Origin: Lysobacter sp. S4-A87
GTDB lineage: Bacteria > Pseudomonadota > Gammaproteobacteria > Xanthomonadales > Xanthomonadaceae
Reading direction: 5' to 3'
Length of the DNA: 64,000 bases
NCBI RefSeq assembly: GCF_022637455.1
Contig: NZ_CP093341.1
Span: forward strand, 3,782,001-3,846,000
The notes under the pieces were generated by a model that worked only from the letters and a program-made list of their open reading frames with translations, was not told where the DNA came from and made no database searches. Made by a program: the position numbers and the translations under genes. This document shows positions 30,575-39,379 of this stretch, one piece after another (positions within the stretch are counted from its first letter, which is position 1; every line of letters begins with the position of its first letter).

Positions 30575-30622
30575 TTCGTTTCTGCCTCCCCTTCCCCGAA
30601 GAACCCACCCAGGAGTCCTCCC

Positions 30623-32329
30623 ATGTGTTCCATCCTCGGCATATTCGGCCTGCAACCCGGTGACGACGTGCAGGCCCTGCGCCGGCGTGCACTGGAGCTG
30701 TCACAACGCCAGCGCCATCGCGGTCCCGACTGGAGCGGCGTGCACCTGGACGACCAGGTGATCCTCGTCCACGAGCGCCTGGCCATCGTCGATCCGGCCG
30801 GCGGTTCGCAGCCGCTGCACTCGGCAGACGGCGAACTGGCACTGGCCGTCAACGGCGAGATCTACAACCACCGCGAGCTCGAGCAGCGCCTGGCCGCGCC
30901 CTATGCATTCCAGTCCGGCTCGGACTGCGAAGTGATCAGCGCGCTTTACCGCGAGCGCGATGACATCGCCGCCTGGCTCAACGAGCTCAACGGCATCTTC
31001 GCGTTCGCGCTGTGGGATGCCGGCAGCAAGCGCTACCTGATTGCCCGCGACCCGATCGGCGTCTGCCCGCTGTACTGGGGACACGACCACGACGGGCGAC
31101 TGTGCGTGGCTTCGGAAATGAAAGCACTGGCCGATGTCTGCGCCGACGTCGCCCAGTTCCCGCCGGGACACTACTACGACAGCGCCAGTGGCGAGCTGGT
31201 GCGTTACTACATCAAGCCGTGGCGCGATTACGACGAGACGAAGGGCGTGGAAGTGGCGAAGCAGGAACTGCGCGAGGCCTTCGAACGTGCCGTGCACCGG
31301 CAGATGATGAGCGACGTGCCCTACGGCGTGCTGCTGTCGGGCGGTCTGGACTCGTCGCTCGTCGCCGCGGTCGCCGCGCGCTATGCGCGCAAGCGCATTG
31401 AGGACAACGATGCCAGCGAGGCCTGGTGGCCGCGCCTGCATTCCTTCGCGATCGGACTGGAGGGGTCGCCCGACCTGGCCGCGGCGGAGATCGCGGCGAA
31501 GGCCCTGGGCACGGTCCACCACGGCTTCACCTACACCTTCGAGGAAGGCCTGGATGCACTGCCGGAAGTGATCCGCCACATCGAGACCTACGACGTCACC
31601 ACGATCCGGGCCTCCACGCCGATGTTCCTGCTGGCGCGGCGGATCAAGGCGATGGGCGTGAAGATGGTGCTGTCGGGCGAGGGCAGCGACGAGATCTTCG
31701 GCGGCTACCTGTACTTCCACAAGGCGCCCAACGCACGCGAGTTCCATGAAGAGACCGTGCGCAAGATCGACGCCCTCTACAACTACGACTGCCTGCGCGC
31801 CAACAAGTCGATGATGGCCTGGGGCGTGGAGCCGCGCGTGCCGTTCCTCGATGTCGAGTTCCTCGACGTGGCGATGCGCATGGACGCGCAGTACAAGATG
31901 GCCGGGACCGGGCCGGATGGAAAGCGTCGCATCGAGAAGTCGATCCTGCGCGAAGCGTTCGACGGCTACCTGCCGGAGTCGATCCTGTGGCGGCAGAAGG
32001 AGCAGTTCAGCGACGGCGTCGGTTATGGCTGGATCGACGGCCTCAAGGCGCATGCGCAGGCGCAGGTCAGCGACCGCGTGTTCGCCGCGGCCGCCAGCCG
32101 CTTTCCCGTCAACCCGCCGCAGACGAAGGAGGCCTACCTGTACCGGCACGTGTTCGAGCAGTTCTTCCCGAGCGCCGCCTGTGCCGAGACGGTGCCCGGC
32201 GGCAAGTCGATCGCCTGCTCGTCACCGGCGGCGATCGCCTGGGACGCGGCATTCGCGACCATGGCCGATCCATCGGGCCGTGCGGTCGCGGGGGTGCATC
32301 AGGCCGCGCTCGGGCATGTGCCGGGATGA
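30623..32329 (+). CDS. asnB: Glutamine-hydrolysing asparagine synthetase B
   Basis: This 568-residue enzyme converts Asp, Gln and ATP to Asn. The N-terminal class II glutaminase domain uses Cys2 (MCSILGIFG) with RGPDWSG, HERLAIVDPAGGSQPL and VNGEIYNHREL. The synthetase domain has the pyrophosphate loop LLSGGLDSSLVAAV, then GEGSDEIFGGYLYFH and WGVEPRVPFLDVEFLDVAM. It is close to the E. coli AsnB length (554). Ribosome site AGGAG lies seven bases before the ATG. It is preceded by the Asn leader and attenuator, so its expression is probably tuned by the charged Asn-tRNA level. Confidence 0.96.
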   Translation: MCSILGIFGLQPGDDVQALRRRALELSQRQRHRGPDWSGVHLDDQVILVHERLAIVDPAGGSQPLHSADGELALAVNGEIYNHRELEQRLAAPYAFQSGSDCEVISALYRERDDIAAWLNELNGIFAFALWDAGSKRYLIARDPIGVCPLYWGHDHDGRLCVASEMKALADVCADVAQFPPGHYYDSASGELVRYYIKPWRDYDETKGVEVAKQELREAFERAVHRQMMSDVPYGVLLSGGLDSSLVAAVAARYARKRIEDNDASEAWWPRLHSFAIGLEGSPDLAAAEIAAKALGTVHHGFTYTFEEGLDALPEVIRHIETYDVTTIRASTPMFLLARRIKAMGVKMVLSGEGSDEIFGGYLYFHKAPNAREFHEETVRKIDALYNYDCLRANKSMMAWGVEPRVPFLDVEFLDVAMRMDAQYKMAGTGPDGKRRIEKSILREAFDGYLPESILWRQKEQFSDGVGYGWIDGLKAHAQAQVSDRVFAAAASRFPVNPPQTKEAYLYRHVFEQFFPSAACAETVPGGKSIACSSPAAIAWDAAFATMADPSGRAVAGVHQAALGHVPG

Positions 32330-32373
32330 GGGGCCGGATCGCTTGGCCTCTCTCCTGCGAAATACGCCCCGCA

Positions 32374-32390
32374 TCGGACAGGATGTCCGA
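32374..32390. repeat. Small perfect hairpin after asnB
   Basis: TCGGACA-GGA-TGTCCGA forms a 7-bp stem 45 bases after the asnB stop. There is no T-run. It could be a weak terminator or part of an intergenic repeat. The remaining bases between asnB and the azurin gene show nothing else. Confidence 0.45.
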
Positions 32391-32517
32391 CTTGGGAGCG
32401 GAGCACTCCCCGGCCCGGATTGACGACGCCCCACCGAAACCCGTACGCGCGTCTCGGCGGACGGTGCCATTCCGAGGAGCCCTGCGGGCACGCAATCCCT
32501 CAGCCGGTGGAAGAGCG

Positions 32518-32976
32518 TTACTTGGTGACCGTCAACTTGCCCTTCATCAGCATCGAGTGACCGGGGAAGCTGCAGAAGAACGTGTAATCGCCACCGGCCG
32601 TGAGCTTCTTGCCGGGAAAGCTGACTTTGATCTTCTCCCCGCCGCCGACCAGCGTCGTCGCGGCGATGACACGGGCATCGCCTTTGGTAACGTAGTTGTT
32701 CGCCACGCCGGCCTTGATGCCGTCGCGCGCGATTGCATCCATGTCCTTGGTCGCGCTGATGACCACGTTGTGGCCCATGGCCGCAGCCGGCAGCTTGCCG
32801 GCGTGTGTCAGTTCGACAGTGATGCTGGAGCAGGCGGCCGAGACGGTTGCCGTCTTCAGATCGAACTTCATTGCATCGTCGCCCTTGAGCGAAATAGTGC
32901 AGTTGCCGGCTGCCTGGGAAACGCCGGTCGCGCCGAGCAGTCCGAGGCAGAGCAGTGAGACGGAAAGGATCTTCAT
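32518..32976 (-). CDS. azu: Azurin (periplasmic blue copper electron carrier)
   Basis: This 152-residue cupredoxin has a signal peptide (MKILSVSLLCLGLLGATGVSQA). Mature azurin begins near AAGNCTISL. The type 1 copper ligands are present: His in MGHNVVISA, then Cys, His and Met in FFCSFPGHSMLMKG. The disulfide cysteines at its start (NCTISL, AACSSITV) match the family. ATG at 32976 follows an AGGAG site. It is last in the nirK-nirV-sco-azurin set and is the likely electron donor to the nitrite reductase. Confidence 0.95.
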   Translation of the reverse strand: MKILSVSLLCLGLLGATGVSQAAGNCTISLKGDDAMKFDLKTATVSAACSSITVELTHAGKLPAAAMGHNVVISATKDMDAIARDGIKAGVANNYVTKGDARVIAATTLVGGGEKIKVSFPGKKLTAGGDYTFFCSFPGHSMLMKGKLTVTK

Positions 32977-33009
32977 GGGCAACTCCTGGGGGATGGGATG
33001 GACGGGTCG

Positions 33010-33597
33010 TCAGGGCGAAGCAGCGAGGTACTTCTTCACTTCGGCGACGAATTCCGGATCGGGCTGCAGGTCGGTGACTCCGCTGCGGGCGAGGATGCGG
33101 CCGTCGCGGTCGAGCAGGATCAGCGTACTGGTGTGGTTGAAGGTTCCGTCGGGCTGGGCGCGATAACGGATGTCCAGCACTGCAGCCAGCGTACGCACGT
33201 CAGCGTCGAGCGGGCGCAACAGGCGCCACCGCGGGTCCAGGTGGTGGGCCTCGGCCACGGCCCGCAGTGCGGCCGGTGTGTCACGCGCCGGATCGATGCT
33301 GAGCACAGCAAGGTCCAAGGCGTCGCGGTCGCTGGCGGAGAGCTGCGACTGCAGCGCCTTGCCGCTGCCGATGATGAGCGGGCACATCAAATGGCAGTTG
33401 CTGTAGAACATCGACACCACGACCGGCCGGCCGCGCAGGTCCTGCCAGGCGAGGCTGCGGCCGTTCTGGTCGGTCAGCGCTGCTGCCGCCTGGTAGACAG
33501 AATCTCCAGGAAGCTCGTTGGCGGTGGCAAGCGAAGACATCGAGGAAAGCAGCCCCGCTACGACGCTCAGAACACGACCGCCCAAGGCAGGTCTCAT
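33010..33597 (-). CDS. SCO1/SenC/PrrC-family copper chaperone
   Basis: This 195-residue thioredoxin-fold protein has a signal peptide ending near ATANELPG. The copper ligands are the paired Cys in FYSNCHLMCPLI (CxxxC) and the distant His in GTFNHTSTLILLD. Family members deliver copper to cytochrome oxidase or act as thiol reductases. Here, between nirV and azurin and downstream of nirK, a role in loading copper into NirK or azurin is likely. The start overlaps the nirV stop by four bases. Confidence 0.9.
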   Translation of the reverse strand: MRPALGGRVLSVVAGLLSSMSSLATANELPGDSVYQAAAALTDQNGRSLAWQDLRGRPVVVSMFYSNCHLMCPLIIGSGKALQSQLSASDRDALDLAVLSIDPARDTPAALRAVAEAHHLDPRWRLLRPLDADVRTLAAVLDIRYRAQPDGTFNHTSTLILLDRDGRILARSGVTDLQPDPEFVAEVKKYLAASP

Positions 33598-34355
33598 GGT
33601 CGACTCCTGGCGCAGCGAAAGCCGAGGTTGCCCAGCGTGCTGCGCGGTTGCATGGCCGACAACAGGGCCACGCGCTTGAGCGCGGCATAGTCGTCGCGGT
33701 TGTTGAAGGAAAGACCGGTGGCGCCACAGAACTGCAGCCGGTCGCCGTCATCGGCGCCGCGCTTGTCGCTGTCGCCCAGCAGCGTGGAGAAGTCGCCGAC
33801 CCATTCCCATGACGCGCCGTGAAGCCCGTGGACGCCGTAGGCATTGGCAGGCGAGTCGCCGGCCGCATCGACCGCGCGTGCGGTACCGTCGGCAAACAGA
33901 CGCTTGCGCCAGGCCGGATCATGGCGGGCATCGTGCCGTTGAGTGTCGGCCGCGGCTACGTACTCCCATTCCGCCCAGTCCGGCAGGCGTGCCTGCTGCG
34001 CCTTGCAATAGGCATCCACGGCAAACCAGCTGACGCGCGTTACCGGGCGGTCCGCATCCAGCGGCTCGGGCGCGCCGGCCGCCCGCCAATGCAACAAGTA
34101 GCCCGAGTCGGCGAACAATGCCGGAACGCGATCTCGGCGCCAGTGCGGGTGCTGCTGGACGAACGCCTGGAACTCCCGGTTGCTGACCGCACGCTGCATC
34201 AGAGCGAAGTCGGCGACCACGCGATTGCCGTCATTGCCCTCGTGACGGATCGTCGAGCGGAACGCAGCGCCGGGGATCTCCATATACGTGGCCTGCGATG
34301 TTGCCGGCGACGAAGTCGCCAGCAACACGAACCAGAGCGTGGTGGACGTGAGCAT
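33594..34355 (-). CDS. nirV: NirV-like formylglycine-generating-enzyme (SUMF1) family protein
   Basis: This 253-residue protein has a signal peptide (about 1-20) followed by a SUMF1/FGE-sulfatase fold: MQRAVSNREFQAFVQQHP, RPVTRVSWFAVDAYCKAQQ, RLPDWAEWEYVAAA, YGVHGLHGASWEWVGDF and C-terminal LGFRCARSR. No sulfatase lies nearby. FGE-like genes of this kind accompany copper nitrite reductase genes and are named nirV; their function is unproven. It begins 20 bases after nirK and overlaps sco, so it is co-transcribed. Confidence 0.85.
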   Translation of the reverse strand: MLTSTTLWFVLLATSSPATSQATYMEIPGAAFRSTIRHEGNDGNRVVADFALMQRAVSNREFQAFVQQHPHWRRDRVPALFADSGYLLHWRAAGAPEPLDADRPVTRVSWFAVDAYCKAQQARLPDWAEWEYVAAADTQRHDARHDPAWRKRLFADGTARAVDAAGDSPANAYGVHGLHGASWEWVGDFSTLLGDSDKRGADDGDRLQFCGATGLSFNNRDDYAALKRVALLSAMQPRSTLGNLGFRCARSRP

Positions 34356-34375
34356 GGTGGCTCTGCGCGTCGCCG

Positions 34376-35452
34376 TCAGTGGCCGGAACTAGCCGGCGGC
34401 GAGTACTCCTGGTTCGACTGCTGCCCGGTGTAGATGGACGCGTCCTTCTCGCCGTCGACCTTGAGGATTCCGAGCGTGCCCTTGTGGAACGTACGGAAGA
34501 TGCTGTGGTCGACGAGGATGTAGTTGCCCGGCACGTCGGTCTTGAACTCGATCATGGCCGAGCCACCGGCGGGCACCAGCGTGGTCTGCACGTTTTCCTG
34601 GTACTTGCTTCCGCCTTCGGTATAGACCTTGTCGAAGATCTCGCCGATCACGTGGAAGCTCGACACCAGGTTCGGGCCGCCGTTGCCGACGAACAGGCGC
34701 ACGGTCTCGCCGGCCTTGGCGGCCAGTGCCTTGTCGCCCGTCAGTGAACCTTCTGCGCCGTTGAAGAGTACGTAGGTCGGATGCTCGTCGATGGCCTTCT
34801 CGAGACTGAAGGGTTGCAGGCCGGGTTCGCCGTACTTGCCCTCGGTGTAGAAGTCGCCCTGCATGACGTAGTACTCCTTGTCTACCTTGGGTAATCCCTG
34901 CGACGGCTCCACCAGGATCAGGCCATACATGCCGTTGGCGATGTGCATGCCGACCGGTGGCATCGCGCAGTGATAGACGTACAGGCCCGGATTCAGAGCC
35001 TTGAAGGTGAACTTCGTCTGGTGGCCCGGCAGCGTCAACGTCGCCTCCGCACCACCGCCGGTACCGGTGACGGCATGCAGGTCGATGTTGTGCGGCATGT
35101 GTGAGTCGTGTGCATTCTTCAGGTTGAACTCGACCGTGTCGCCCTGGCGCACCCGGATGAAGCTGCCGGGAACGGTCCCGCCGAATGTCCAGAAGTTGTA
35201 GGTGACGCCGGTGGAGATCGGCATCTCCTTCTCGACCACTTCCAGTTCGACGATCACCTTGGCCGGTGCGGTACGGTTGGTCGGTGGCGGTACCATCGGG
35301 GGTGAAGTCAGCACGGCCTTGATGGGCTCGCCCAACGTCGCGTCCGCGTGGTTCGCCGCTGCGCGGCTGGACGCTGCGATGGCAACCGGTGCGCCGACGC
35401 CGAAGGCGCAAACGAGTGCATGGAACAGCAGGTGATGAGATACACGACTCAT
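34376..35452 (-). CDS. nirK: Copper-containing nitrite reductase, AniA-like (class II)
   Basis: This 358-residue periplasmic enzyme reduces nitrite to nitric oxide. After the signal peptide (to about VAIAA) come two cupredoxin domains. Copper ligands are visible: type 1 His and type 2 His in [12 protein letters not shown]; His-Cys plus distal His and Met in [20 protein letters not shown]; and a C-terminal type 2 His in [13 protein letters not shown]. The short loop before GMHIANGM is typical of AniA-like enzymes. ATG at 35452 is preferred to an upstream frame extension. An FNR-like box lies 69 bases upstream. Confidence 0.95.
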   Translation of the reverse strand: MSRVSHHLLFHALVCAFGVGAPVAIAASSRAAANHADATLGEPIKAVLTSPPMVPPPTNRTAPAKVIVELEVVEKEMPISTGVTYNFWTFGGTVPGSFIRVRQGDTVEFNLKNAHDSHMPHNIDLHAVTGTGGGAEATLTLPGHQTKFTFKALNPGLYVYHCAMPPVGMHIANGMYGLILVEPSQGLPKVDKEYYVMQGDFYTEGKYGEPGLQPFSLEKAIDEHPTYVLFNGAEGSLTGDKALAAKAGETVRLFVGNGGPNLVSSFHVIGEIFDKVYTEGGSKYQENVQTTLVPAGGSAMIEFKTDVPGNYILVDHSIFRTFHKGTLGILKVDGEKDASIYTGQQSNQEYSPPASSGH

Positions 35453-35820
35453 GTTTGACTGCCTTGCCAATGGCCTTGGGGCCGATGGCGGCAAGGTAGT
35501 CCCCGGATCACTTGTTCGCCTTGATCAATGTCAAACCAGCCAGCGCGGGCGGGTCGGCTGAAGATCGTCAACAAGTATCGAGCCGGGAAGCTGGACAAGC
35601 AGGATTCAACTGCTCGACGCGGGCCCCGATCGCAGTCGCGCCGGCAGCTACCTGACTGGTCGCCATCGCCACCGAGACAATGGGGGGCGGGTACATCGCA
35701 CCGGCGACTTACCGGTTCTGCGACGGCTGGAATTGTGCGACGTCGGCGCTGATCGTGGTCGACGGGCACGCCCGCATGCGCTGGCGTCACCGAAGTGGTG
35801 ACGCCAGGCAGCGTTGACGG
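35453..35820. other. Intergenic region between nirK and fabB
   Basis: These 368 bases hold the nirK promoter region with an FNR-like box at 35521-35534. The remainder, up to the fabB stop at 35821, shows no gene. A small bidirectional hairpin could be drawn near 35795-35815, but it is unconvincing. Confidence 0.45.
35521..35534 (-). promoter_or_regulatory. FNR-type binding site upstream of nirK
   Basis: TTGATCAATGTCAA matches TTGAT-N4-ATCAA in nine of ten defined bases. It lies 69 bases before the nirK ATG, a normal place for an activator site. An FNR-type regulator gene lies 4 kb away in the same module. Confidence 0.8.
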
Positions 35821-37044
35821 CTATTGCACCCGCTTGAACACCAGCGTCGCGTTGGTGCCGCCGAAGCCGAAGCTGTTCGACATCATCGTCGTGCACTGCT
35901 GCTTGCGGCTCGCACGCACGATCGGGAAGGCCTCTGCACGCGGGTCGAGCGTGTCGATGTTGACCGAGCCGGCGATGAAGCCGTCCTCCAGCATCAGCAG
36001 GCAGTACACCGCCTCATGCACGCTGGCCGCACCGAGAGAGTGGCCGCTGAGCCCCTTGGTCGACGACAGCGGCGGGATGGCATCGCCGAATGCAGAGCGC
36101 ACCGCTTCCAGCTCGACCACGTCGCCCAGCGGCGTCGACGTGCCGTGAGTGTTGAGATAGTCGACAGGGCCGACACCCTGGCCATCCAGGCCGGCCAGCG
36201 CCATCTGCATGCAACGGACGGCACCTTCGCCAGATGGCGCGACCATGTCGGCGCCATCGGAGGTGACACCGTAGCCGACCAGTTCGGCAATGATGCGCGC
36301 GCCACGGGCACGGGCGTGCTCGTAATCTTCCAGCACCAGCATGCCGCCGCCGCCGGCGATGACGAATCCGTCCCGGTCCGCGTCGTAGGGACGCGAGGCC
36401 GCGAGCGGCGAGTCATTGCGATGGGTCGACAACGCGCCCATGGCGTCGAACTGCGAGGTCATGCCCCAATGCACTTCTTCGCCGCCGCCGGCGAAGACCA
36501 CGTCCTGCACGCCAAGGCGGATCAGGTCGGCAGCCATGCCGATGCAATGCGCCGAGGTCGCGCAGGCCGCGGACACCGAATAACTGTGGCCGCGGATGCC
36601 GAACGCGGTGGCGAGCGACGCCGACACGGTCGAGCACATCGTGCGCGGCACCATGTACGGACCGACCCGGCGCACGCCCTTGCTGCGCAACAGGTCCGCG
36701 GTTTCGATCTGCCATTGCGGCGAACCGCCACCAGAGCCGGCGATTACGCCGGTGCGGACGTTTCGCACCTGTCCCTCGTCGAGGCCGGCGTCTGCAACGG
36801 CGTCCTGCATGGCCACATAGCTGTAGGCCGCGGCGTCGCCCATGAAACGCTTGAGCTTTCGGTCGATCCGCACATCCAGGTCGATTTGCGGCACTCCGGC
36901 CACCTGGCTGCGCAGTCCCATCTGTTCGTACTCGGGAACGAAGGAGATGCCGGGCCGACCTTCGCGCAACGATGCCGACACGGCGGCGCGATCATTGCCA
37001 ATGCAGGAGACGATGCCCAGACCGGTGATTACGACCCTGCGCAC
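35821..37044 (-). CDS. fabB: Beta-ketoacyl-ACP synthase I
   Basis: This 407-residue condensing enzyme elongates fatty acids and is needed for unsaturated chains. It has the Cys-His-His triad: Cys in [13 protein letters not shown], His in [14 protein letters not shown] and His in [13 protein letters not shown]. The C-terminal [15 protein letters not shown] is present. It starts with GTG directly after the fabA TGA, behind a GGAGGG ribosome site. The fabA-fabB pairing is the standard unsaturated fatty-acid operon; its placement between NO and nitrite genes is unusual. Confidence 0.95.
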   Translation of the reverse strand: MRRVVITGLGIVSCIGNDRAAVSASLREGRPGISFVPEYEQMGLRSQVAGVPQIDLDVRIDRKLKRFMGDAAAYSYVAMQDAVADAGLDEGQVRNVRTGVIAGSGGGSPQWQIETADLLRSKGVRRVGPYMVPRTMCSTVSASLATAFGIRGHSYSVSAACATSAHCIGMAADLIRLGVQDVVFAGGGEEVHWGMTSQFDAMGALSTHRNDSPLAASRPYDADRDGFVIAGGGGMLVLEDYEHARARGARIIAELVGYGVTSDGADMVAPSGEGAVRCMQMALAGLDGQGVGPVDYLNTHGTSTPLGDVVELEAVRSAFGDAIPPLSSTKGLSGHSLGAASVHEAVYCLLMLEDGFIAGSVNIDTLDPRAEAFPIVRASRKQQCTTMMSNSFGFGGTNATLVFKRVQ

Positions 37045-37560
37045 TCAGAAACCCTCCGTCGAGGTGAACAGGCCGACGCGCAGGTTGTCGGCGGTGTAGA
37101 TCCCGCGCCCGTCGACCGACATGCGGCCATCGCCGATCACCAGCGCCAGCTTGCCGCGCATCACCCGGCGGATATCGATCTCGTACTGCACCAGTTTGGC
37201 GTTGGGCAGCACCTGGCCGGTGAACTTCACTTCACCCACGCCCAGGGCGCGACCTCGACCGGGCTCGCCCAACCACGGCAGGAAGAACCCGCACAGCTGC
37301 CACATCGCATCCAGGCCGAGGCAACCCGGCATCACCGGGTCGCCTTCGAAATGGCAGGCGAAGAACCACAGGTCGGGATTGATATCAAGTTCGGCGCGGA
37401 TCACGCCCTTGCCGTAGCGACCACCTTCAGTGGCAATCGTGGTGATGCGATCGAACATCAGCATGGGCGGGGCCGGCAATCGGGCATTGCCCGGGCCGAA
37501 CATGGTGCCGTTGGCACATGCGAGCAACTGCTCGCGATCGAATGAGGAAGGACGGGTCAT
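37045..37560 (-). CDS. fabA: 3-hydroxydecanoyl-ACP dehydratase/isomerase
   Basis: This 171-residue bifunctional enzyme introduces the double bond at the C10 stage. The catalytic His and Asp are in [30 protein letters not shown] and [12 protein letters not shown] are also conserved. ATG at 37560 ([18 protein letters not shown]) gives the E. coli-like length of about 172; a start at 37590 would add ten unconserved residues. It is followed immediately by fabB. Confidence 0.95.
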   Translation of the reverse strand: MTRPSSFDREQLLACANGTMFGPGNARLPAPPMLMFDRITTIATEGGRYGKGVIRAELDINPDLWFFACHFEGDPVMPGCLGLDAMWQLCGFFLPWLGEPGRGRALGVGEVKFTGQVLPNAKLVQYEIDIRRVMRGKLALVIGDGRMSVDGRGIYTADNLRVGLFTSTEGF

Positions 37561-37912
37561 CGGGCTTCTACTGCGACTTGGTATCGACAAGTGTCGTCGT
37601 CTGCAAAGGCCGCTGCAATGATCCGGATCAACCTTGAAAACCGTACCGGCGCGTATGCATGCATCAGCGGTCGTACCTCGTGCAACTGGGGGCCATTCAA
37701 GCCCGGGCCCCGTTCCAGCGGCGTGAAGCCGCCATTACCGGGCGATCTTGCCGGCTGCGCACGCAGGAATCTGCCGATCCTGTGTCGTGGACGCGCCCTC
37801 AGGGCATTGCCAGCCAGCCGTTTGCGAACAGGCCGCCCGGTAGGGAGATCGCGAATGTGCACCAGCTTGATCTGCGGATGGAACTCGATCATCGGTTCGC
37901 CTCGTCAGGCAT
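37561..37912. other. Intergenic region between fabA and nnrS, with a possible gene relic
   Basis: These 352 bases have no intact gene. A 111-codon open frame runs on the minus strand from 37892, but only its first residues look like a known protein (see the pseudogene entry). The fabAB promoter must also lie here, upstream of 37560. Confidence 0.4.
37790..37892 (-). pseudogene. Possible decayed SirB-family gene fragment
   Basis: The minus-strand frame opens with MIEFHPQIKLVHI, which resembles the start of SirB2-family membrane proteins. Homology is then lost in that frame. A neighbouring frame carries LPGGLFANGWLA, reminiscent of the next SirB segment, and the first frame resumes with LAGNAL. 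This looks like frameshift decay. The fragment ends without any membrane helices. Similarity is judged from memory of the family and may be coincidental. Confidence 0.3.
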
Positions 37913-39145
37913 TCAACCCGGTTGACCATCCGCACGCGGACTGAGGTAGATGGAACCGATATGCGTGACCCACGGCAGGAAGGCAAGCAGCCAGCCCACA
38001 GCAGCCAGTACCTGCCAGACCAGCGCATCGGGCATCAGTTCGGCGGCCACGCGCATGGCCGCGACGACCTGGATGGCGATGAAGGAGAACCACGCCACCG
38101 GCGGCATCACCAGCGGCCGACCGGAGTGGCCTTGGGTCACTCGCGTAACCATCGCCACCAGCAGGCTGCCGAAGAATCCGATGAACAGCGCATGCATCGG
38201 CGCACGTCCCAGCACGAACTGACCGGTGAGCTGGTAGGTCAGGCTCTGCGCAAGGTAGAGCACGAACGTCAACGGCAACCAGGCGGTACCGATGAAGAGC
38301 ACCGCAAGCAGTCCGGGCATGCGCGCGCGCGGCCACCAGCGCCAGAGCGCGAACACGCTGGCCAGCAGCAGCGGCAAGTCGGCCAGCCACAACCAGGCGT
38401 GGGCGTGCGAGAGCTCGAGCACCAGGTGCAGCAGCAACAGCGTCCACATGCCTGCCAGCCAGCCCATCGGCCGCCACGCACGGTAGCCGGGCACCACGTT
38501 GCCGGCGAAGAACGGGAACATGCGATGGGCGACGGTGATGTAGACCGGCAGCAACAGCCCGACACTGCCGATCTTGATGCTGAACATCACCCAGAAGGCG
38601 GACGCGCCCAGCGCGAAAGCGATGAAGGCGACCAGGCCGAGTGCGCCCAGCGACAGACCGGCCAGGCACGACCATGCGTGCCAGGTGCGCTCCCTTTCCT
38701 GTGCAAGCAGGCGGCCGAGGATGGCCAGTCCCGTCAGCCAGCCTGCCAGTGCCATCCACAGCCCGAGCACCAGGCCCCGCTCCCAGCCACAGGCACCGAG
38801 CAGCAGTGCCAGTTGCCCGCCCATCAGTCCTGCGCCGACCGGTACGTAGTGCGAGCGTTGCAGCGCAGGCAATCCCATCCAGCGCGGGAATACCGTCAGC
38901 AGGAAGCCGAAGATGAAACTGGGCAGCACCAGGTACTGCATGAGGAATGCGTGCAGCCAGCCGGCGTAGATGGGGGCTTGCGGCATTGTCCAGCCGGGCC
39001 AGCGTGCCGATGCCAGCCACAGGGCCCACCACAGCATGGCCAGCAGCAGGTTGCCGGCGCCGATGAAGAACATCAGCCGATGCGGCGCCTGGACGAGGTA
39101 CATGGCCGACAGGCCGGAAGGTGGGAGGGCAGTGGTCTGGCGCAT
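37913..39145 (-). CDS. nnrS: NnrS-family haem-copper membrane protein
   Basis: This 410-residue integral membrane protein of about 12 hydrophobic helices carries NnrS landmarks: PHRLMFFIGAGNLLLAMLWW, WLHAFLMQYLVLPSFIFGFL, FPRWMG, VAHRMFPFFAGNVVPGYRAW, MHALFIGFFGSLLVAMVTRV and TQGHSGRPL. NnrS lowers cellular nitric oxide stress, often in denitrifiers. The frame is open upstream to 39193, but that stretch is the FNR-like box, so the ATG at 39145 (MRQTTALPPSG) is chosen. It fits beside nirK, which produces NO. Confidence 0.92.
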   Translation of the reverse strand: MRQTTALPPSGLSAMYLVQAPHRLMFFIGAGNLLLAMLWWALWLASARWPGWTMPQAPIYAGWLHAFLMQYLVLPSFIFGFLLTVFPRWMGLPALQRSHYVPVGAGLMGGQLALLLGACGWERGLVLGLWMALAGWLTGLAILGRLLAQERERTWHAWSCLAGLSLGALGLVAFIAFALGASAFWVMFSIKIGSVGLLLPVYITVAHRMFPFFAGNVVPGYRAWRPMGWLAGMWTLLLLHLVLELSHAHAWLWLADLPLLLASVFALWRWWPRARMPGLLAVLFIGTAWLPLTFVLYLAQSLTYQLTGQFVLGRAPMHALFIGFFGSLLVAMVTRVTQGHSGRPLVMPPVAWFSFIAIQVVAAMRVAAELMPDALVWQVLAAVGWLLAFLPWVTHIGSIYLSPRADGQPG

Positions 39146-39179
39146 GGCGCGAGTGTGGAAGCGTCGCGACGCAAGCGCC

Positions 39180-39193
39180 TTGATCTGGATCAC
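39180..39193 (-). promoter_or_regulatory. FNR-type binding site upstream of nnrS
   Basis: TTGATCTGGATCAC matches TTGAT-N4-ATCAA in nine of ten defined bases. It lies about 35 bases before the chosen nnrS ATG, close enough that transcription would start very near the coding region. Confidence 0.7.
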
Positions 39194-39214
39194 CTGGATT
39201 GGCGTTTGCCTCTC

Positions 39215-39334
39215 TCACGAACCGAGTTGCTGTCCACCGAACGACTGCCATTTCTGGCGACCGGTCTCGAGGACGGCGAACGAAGCAATGAGCAGGATCG
39301 CCAATCCTGCCAAAAGCATGCACGTGGAGTTCAT
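39215..39334 (-). CDS. Possible 39-residue single-pass membrane peptide
   Basis: The frame ATG 39334 to TGA 39215 encodes 39 residues starting MNSTCMLLAGLAILLIASFA and ending in a polar tail (RQKWQSFGGQQLGS). One helix of about 18 residues fits a membrane span. It lies between the FNR-type gene and nnrS on the same strand, just upstream of the nnrS box. No clear ribosome site is visible, so expression is doubtful. I do not recognise a family. Confidence 0.35.
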   Translation of the reverse strand: MNSTCMLLAGLAILLIASFAVLETGRQKWQSFGGQQLGS

Positions 39335-39379
39335 TGATGATGCACGCCAGTCCGGTAGGAGCGGACCCCGCTGCCGCCG

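Noticed and set aside
39146-39193. A longer NnrS start at 39193 (MIQIKALASRR)
   Set aside because: The start codon and first codons coincide with the FNR-like box; the ATG at 39145 leaves the box in the promoter.
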